NCBI RefSeq assembly: GCF_004208635.1
Contig: NZ_CP035806.1
Location: forward strand, 744,001-808,000
DNA length: 64,000 bases
Reading direction: 5' to 3'
Source of the DNA: Leucobacter triazinivorans
Lineage (GTDB): Bacteria; Actinomycetota; Actinomycetes; Actinomycetales; Microbacteriaceae
Shown: positions 59,918 through 64,000 of the stretch, piece after piece
Numbering within the stretch: the first letter of the stretch is position 1
Layout: each line of letters starts with the position of its first letter
Position numbers and translations under genes: made by a program
Notes under the pieces: generated by a model
The model's input: only the letters and a program-made list of their open reading frames with translations
Database searches by the model: none
What the model was told of the DNA's origin: nothing

Positions 59918-60090
59918 CGCGCACTTCCCCTCGTGCCGGATTCGCCCGCTCCGGCTGTTCGTATCCTTAGCGTACACAATTCGCCGGTTAGGAGCTTGAC
60001 CGCACACTGCACGGTTCGTGCGCCGACCCGGATTCTCAGACTGGACGAGTACGCTGGTCTCGTTATTGCGCGGGATCTCCCCGCCGGGCG

Positions 60091-60741
60091 ATGACGAGAA
60101 TCGAGCGACTGGTGAACCGCACAGAAGAACCGAAGCCGGAGGGCCTCAGAGCGCGCAAGCGCCGGGCCACGGAGAACGCCATCGAGTCGTCGGCGGTCGC
60201 ACTCGCCCTCGAGCTCGGCGTCGAGAACGTCACTGTCGAGGCCATCTGCGAGATGGCCGACATCTCTCGCAGCACGTTCTTCAACTACTTCTCGTCGCGC
60301 GACTACGCCATCGTGGGCCGCGCCGTCGGCATACCCGAGGGCAACGAAGCGTTCGCCATGCTCGACAGCGCTCCAGGCGACCTGGTGCTCGGCATCTTCC
60401 GCCTGTACTTCGCGGCGATCGGTCACTCCCACGTCAACTCTGACGTGGCGCGCCTGCGGATGCAGCTCATCGCCGAGCAGCCCGAGGCCGCTCGGCTCTC
60501 CCTCACCACCTTCCTCGAGTCCTCGTACCAGCTCACGGCGACCACGACGGCCTGGCTTACTGCGCACCCGGAGCACGCTCGGCTCGACGATCCGTTGCGC
60601 GAGGCCACACTCGCCGTGACCCTGGTGAATGGTCTGATCGCAGCGCAGATGAACGAGTGGTCCACCGGAAGCGGCGACACCTCCGCCACCGAAGACGGGG
60701 TGCGCGGGATCATGGACGACTACCGCGCGATCCTCGGCTGA
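60091..60741 (+). CDS. TetR-family transcriptional regulator
   Basis: A 216-residue regulator. The N-terminal HTH (about 25-75) reads RATENAIESSAVALALELGV then VEAICEMADISRSTFFNYFS, the usual TetR pattern; the C-terminal ligand domain is all-helical. ATG 60091 has a weak ribosome site; GTG 60112 is an alternative. It is divergent from the GGDEF pair over 173 bp and may control it. Targets unknown. Confidence 0.88.
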   Translation: MTRIERLVNRTEEPKPEGLRARKRRATENAIESSAVALALELGVENVTVEAICEMADISRSTFFNYFSSRDYAIVGRAVGIPEGNEAFAMLDSAPGDLVLGIFRLYFAAIGHSHVNSDVARLRMQLIAEQPEAARLSLTTFLESSYQLTATTTAWLTAHPEHARLDDPLREATLAVTLVNGLIAAQMNEWSTGSGDTSATEDGVRGIMDDYRAILG

Positions 60742-60780
60742 TCGGCGCCGGCCGACTGAGCGGGGCGCAGCAGCGCAGCC

Positions 60781-60825
60781 GAGCCCGCCGGTTGCGAGCC
60801 CGCCGGTTGCGAGCCCGCCGATTGA
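60781..60825. repeat. 15-bp tandem repeat
   Basis: GAGCCCGCCGGTTGC at 60781-60795 and 60796-60810, then a diverged third copy to 60825, between the convergent TetR and helicase genes. Confidence 0.85.
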
Positions 60826-60834
60826 GCGAGGAGA

Positions 60835-63432
60835 TCAATCGATCTTGGTGATCGGAGACAGCTTCACCAGCAGCTTGCGCTCACCGACCGAGTCGAAGAC
60901 GACGTGAGCGATCCGCTTCGAACCGGATCCCGTGACCGCCGAGACCCTGCCGTCGCCGTACTCGTCGTGACGAATGCGGTCCCCCGGCGCGAGTTCGAGG
61001 TCGCCGTTGTCGCGCGCCGCGCCCCCGATCATGTTGGGGAAGCCCCCGCCCGCCGCCTGCGCCTCTTTGGCGAGACGCTTGCGCTCGCGCCACTTGTCGA
61101 GCGCCGACTGCATGTTGCCGCTCGCCGGCTCGCTGACCGCAGCGGAACCGCTGGACCGGCCGCCCCCGGCACCGGACCCCCCAGAGAACGACACCGACGA
61201 GTCCACGCCGCGCGAGCGAGACGCCGCACCCCCGTACCCCGATCCCGAGCCGCGCGGCGCGTTGAGCGCTCGCGAGGACGATCCCCCGCGCCCCGTGACC
61301 TCGCCCGGCGACTGCCGCCAGTCGATGAGCCCCTCGGGGATCTCCTGCAGGAAGCGCGAGGGCATGGCGACCGAGACGTCGCCGAAGGTGGCGCGGGTCG
61401 ACGCGAGCGTGAGGTAGAGCCGCTCGCGGGCCCGAGTGATGCCCACGTACATGAGCCGGCGCTCCTCACTGATGCCGCCCACCTCGTCGACCGACATCTG
61501 GTGCGGCAGCAGCCCCTCCTCGACGCCGGTGATGAATACCGCCTTGAACTCGAGCCCCTTGGCCGTGTGCATGGTCATGAGCGAGACGGTGCCGCTCGTG
61601 TCGTCGAGATCGTCGGCGGCCGCGACGAGGCTGACCTCCGTGAGAAACGCCAGCAGGCCGGCGCCCGGCTGCTTCACGTCGAACTCGCGGGCCACGGCCA
61701 CCAGCTCCTCGAGATTCTCGGCGCGCGCATCGTCCTGCGGGTCGCGCTTGGCCCGCAGCTTCTCGATCATCTCGGTCTCGTCGAGGATCAGCTTCAGCAC
61801 ATCCCCGACGGGCGCGGGCGTCGCCTCCTCGCCCGACACGTCCGTCGCGCCGCCCCCGGCGGCCATGCGAGCCGCACGCACCAGCAGCTCTCCGAGGGCC
61901 CGCACCGTGCCGCGCACCTTCGGGCCGAGCGCGCCCACCTCGTCGGCCCGCAGCATCGCGTCGTGGAACGAGATGGCGTGCGTCTCCTGGAAGTTGGCGA
62001 GGTGCGCCTCGGCCATCGGGCCGACACCGCGCTTGGGGGCGCCGAGCATGCGCGACCACGCGATCGGATCGTAGGGGTTCGCGATGCTCGTGAGATACGC
62101 CATCGCGTCCTTGATCTCGGCGCGCTCGTAGAACTTGGTGCCGCCGAGCACGCGGTACGGGATCGCGGAGCGGATCAGCAGCTCCTCGAGGGCGCGGGTC
62201 TGCGAGTTGGTGCGATAGAACACGGCGACATCGCTGTACGCCACCCCGGCGCGGTGCAGATCCTCGATCTCCTCGGCCACGAAGCGCGCCTCGTCGTGCT
62301 GCGAGTACCCCGTGAACCCGACGATCCTCTCGCCATCGCCCTCGGTGGTGAAGAGGTTCTTCTCCTGGCGGTCGAAGTTGTTGCCGATGACGGCGTTCGC
62401 CGCGGAGAGGATGTTCTGCGTCGAACGGTAGTTCTGCTCGAGCTTCACCACCTCGGCGCCGCGGAAGTCGCGCTCGAACTCGACGATGTTGCGGATGTCG
62501 GCGCCGCGGAACGCGTAGATCGACTGATCCGAGTCGCCCACCACCGTGAGACTCGACGCCGGCACGCGCCCGCTCCCGTCGAGCTCCCGCTCGCGCACCG
62601 GCGGCACGAGGCGCTCGACCTGGTCGGGCTCGATCGGCCGGGTCAGCTCGCGAATGAGGGCGTACTGGGCGTGGTTCGTGTCCTGGTACTCGTCGACGAG
62701 GATGTGCCGGAAGCGGCGCTGGTACACGGCGGCGACATCGGGGTGGGCCCTGAAGAGGTGCACGGTCTGCCCGATGAGATCGTCGAAGTCGAAGGCGTTG
62801 GCGCGGCGCAGCTCCTGCTCGTACATCTTGAAGATCTCGACGAACAGGCGATCGCGCGGGTCGCTCTCGTTCATGGTCGCCGCGTAGCCGTCGGCGTCCG
62901 TGAGTTCGTTCTTCAGCCGCGAGATCTTGGAGCCGGCGTTCGCCGGGGTGAAGCCGTAGGTGTCGGCGTCGACCTCCTTGATGATGCGCTTGAGCAGCGC
63001 CCGCGAGTCGGCCGAATCGTATATCGTGAAGCCGGCGACGTACCCGAACCGCTCCGCCTCGCGGCGCAGGATGCGCACGCAGGCCGAGTGGAACGTCGAG
63101 ACCCACATGCCCTCGATACCCGCGCCGAGCAGCCCCTCGAGTCGCTCCCGCATCTCGGCGGCCGCCTTGTTCGTGAAGGTGATCGCGAGGATCTGGCTGG
63201 GCCAGGCCTCGCGGCCCCGGATCAGCTGCGCGATGCGGTGGGTGAGCACGCGGGTCTTGCCCGATCCCGCACCCGCCACGATCAGCAGCGCGGGGCCGCG
63301 CGCGATCACCGCGCGCTCCTGCGCCGGGTTCAGTCCGTCGAGCAGCGGATCGCGTCCGTCGAAGCCGTCGCCGCCCGCCGCGTCGAAGCCGCCGATCGGA
63401 GCCCCGGGCTCCAGAAGTTCAAAGTCGCTCAT
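60835..63432 (-). CDS. pcrA: ATP-dependent 3'-5' DNA helicase, UvrD/PcrA type
   Basis: An 865-residue superfamily-1A helicase for nucleotide-excision and replication-linked repair. LNPAQERAVIARGPALLIVA (Q-motif) and GAGSGKTRVLTHRIAQLI (Walker A) open it; ILVDEYQDTNHAQY is motif II, VVGDSDQSIYAFRGAD motif III, LEQNYRSTQNIL motif IV, TMHTAKGLEFKAVFITGVEE motif V and YVGITRARERLYLT motif VI. The C-terminus has a Gly/Ser-rich linker and a Tudor-like PcrA tail (GDRIRHDEYGDGRVSAV). Length is normal for actinobacterial PcrA. Confidence 0.96.
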   Translation of the reverse strand: MSDFELLEPGAPIGGFDAAGGDGFDGRDPLLDGLNPAQERAVIARGPALLIVAGAGSGKTRVLTHRIAQLIRGREAWPSQILAITFTNKAAAEMRERLEGLLGAGIEGMWVSTFHSACVRILRREAERFGYVAGFTIYDSADSRALLKRIIKEVDADTYGFTPANAGSKISRLKNELTDADGYAATMNESDPRDRLFVEIFKMYEQELRRANAFDFDDLIGQTVHLFRAHPDVAAVYQRRFRHILVDEYQDTNHAQYALIRELTRPIEPDQVERLVPPVRERELDGSGRVPASSLTVVGDSDQSIYAFRGADIRNIVEFERDFRGAEVVKLEQNYRSTQNILSAANAVIGNNFDRQEKNLFTTEGDGERIVGFTGYSQHDEARFVAEEIEDLHRAGVAYSDVAVFYRTNSQTRALEELLIRSAIPYRVLGGTKFYERAEIKDAMAYLTSIANPYDPIAWSRMLGAPKRGVGPMAEAHLANFQETHAISFHDAMLRADEVGALGPKVRGTVRALGELLVRAARMAAGGGATDVSGEEATPAPVGDVLKLILDETEMIEKLRAKRDPQDDARAENLEELVAVAREFDVKQPGAGLLAFLTEVSLVAAADDLDDTSGTVSLMTMHTAKGLEFKAVFITGVEEGLLPHQMSVDEVGGISEERRLMYVGITRARERLYLTLASTRATFGDVSVAMPSRFLQEIPEGLIDWRQSPGEVTGRGGSSSRALNAPRGSGSGYGGAASRSRGVDSSVSFSGGSGAGGGRSSGSAAVSEPASGNMQSALDKWRERKRLAKEAQAAGGGFPNMIGGAARDNGDLELAPGDRIRHDEYGDGRVSAVTGSGSKRIAHVVFDSVGERKLLVKLSPITKID

Positions 63433-63564
63433 CGTCCCCCAAGTCTAGGCTGCGCCCCTGACACCGGTCTCCCCGCCCGGCGCGGCCCACCGGCGCAGAG
63501 GATCCGCGCACCGGTTCGACAGACCCCGCCGCAGGAGACCGCCTGGGTACGGGAGAATGGAGCA

Positions 63565-64000
63565 ATGTCCGCACCCCAGCGCCCCACCGTGCTCGTCTTC
63601 GCGACGGGCGGCACCATCGGCATGCACCAGACCGACAGCGGCCTGGCGCCCGATCCCGACTTCCCCGAGGTGCTCGATCGCCTCGTGAGCGGCATCTGCG
63701 CTCCGCTCGGGATCGACGCCCGCATCAACCACCTACTGCCCGCCATCGACAGCGCCAACGCCGACGCCGAGACGGCCCCGCGCATCGCTCGCGCGATCAG
63801 CGCCAGGGTGCGCACGCATCGGCCCCGCGGCGTCGTCATCCTGCACGGCACCGACACCCTCGCCTACACCGCGGCCCGGATCGCCTTCGAGCTGTCCGGC
63901 CTCGGAAGTCCGGTGGTCGTGACGGGCAGTCAGCTCCCCCACGGGGCAGGGGGGACCGACGCCGCCGACAATCTGAGTCTCGCCATCCGCGCGGCGGTCA
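63565..64000 (+). CDS. L-asparaginase (type I-like), 5' part
   Basis: About 145 codons are visible before the window ends. The start MSAPQRPTVLVFATGGTIGM carries the first catalytic Thr in ATGGTIG, and VVILHGTDTLAYTAARIAFE carries the second motif (HGTDT). SQLPHGAGGTDAADNL continues the family pattern. It hydrolyses asparagine to aspartate and ammonia, probably in the cytoplasm since no signal peptide is present. GGAG lies 3 bp before ATG 63565. It is divergent from pcrA. Confidence 0.92.
   Translation, partial: MSAPQRPTVLVFATGGTIGMHQTDSGLAPDPDFPEVLDRLVSGICAPLGIDARINHLLPAIDSANADAETAPRIARAISARVRTHRPRGVVILHGTDTLAYTAARIAFELSGLGSPVVVTGSQLPHGAGGTDAADNLSLAIRAAV

Overview
The window is from a high-GC actinobacterium, most likely Micrococcales/Microbacteriaceae (a Leucobacter-like genome is my best guess). 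The reasons are strong G/C third-position bias, a fused E2-E1 2-oxoglutarate dehydrogenase with a TTG start, an actinobacterial ferrochelatase with an N-terminal extension and C-terminal cysteines, and the order sucCD ... polytopic DUF6350-like protein ... purN-purH.

Layout. 1-5.3 kb: end of an amino-acid permease, a ureohydrolase, ung, and the methionine genes metY and metX. 5.3-11.6 kb: a kinase-like membrane protein whose phospho-acceptor His is replaced by Gln, divergent from a four-gene MacAB-like cassette (lipoprotein, HlyD/PG-binding adaptor, ATPase, permease). 11.6-15.9 kb: MarR regulator divergent from hemH, an SDR/DUF2867-like protein, a lipoprotein. 15.9-22.2 kb: two CNNM/CorC-type membrane proteins and the large kgd gene. 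22.2-39.3 kb: an accessory amine-catabolism region with a GntR regulator, a Cache-like protein, three class-I glutamine amidotransferases (two PuuD-like), a leaderless solute-binding domain protein, a glutamine-synthetase-like ligase, a cytochrome P450 with its own FAD reductase and flavodoxin, an APC permease, cupin and NTF2-like proteins, agmatine deiminase and an aldehyde dehydrogenase. The logic suggests amine uptake, P450 oxidation, gamma-glutamylation, aldehyde oxidation and hydrolytic release of glutamate. 39.3-43.6 kb: a second MacAB-like cassette headed by a small secreted cationic Cys-containing peptide. 43.7-51.8 kb: purH, purN, a P-loop kinase, a TPP-riboswitch-controlled thiamine-type ABC importer, and the polytopic protein. 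51.8-64 kb: MetE-like protein, sulfite-oxidase-like protein, TIGR01777 epimerase, sucCD, two diguanylate cyclases, TetR regulator, UvrD/PcrA helicase and the start of an asparaginase.

Three things stand out. (1) The 39.7-43.5 kb operon looks like an undescribed secreted-peptide/ABC-transporter system with a paralogous cassette at 6.8-11.6 kb. (2) A roughly 90-bp dispersed palindromic repeat occurs in several intergenic sites; one copy carries a GIY-YIG nuclease gene in its centre. (3) Another copy is split by an IS110-family element whose upstream non-coding region contains two internal-loop hairpins with guide-like segments matching the target halves and the element's own ends, as expected for a bridge RNA programmed for this palindrome.
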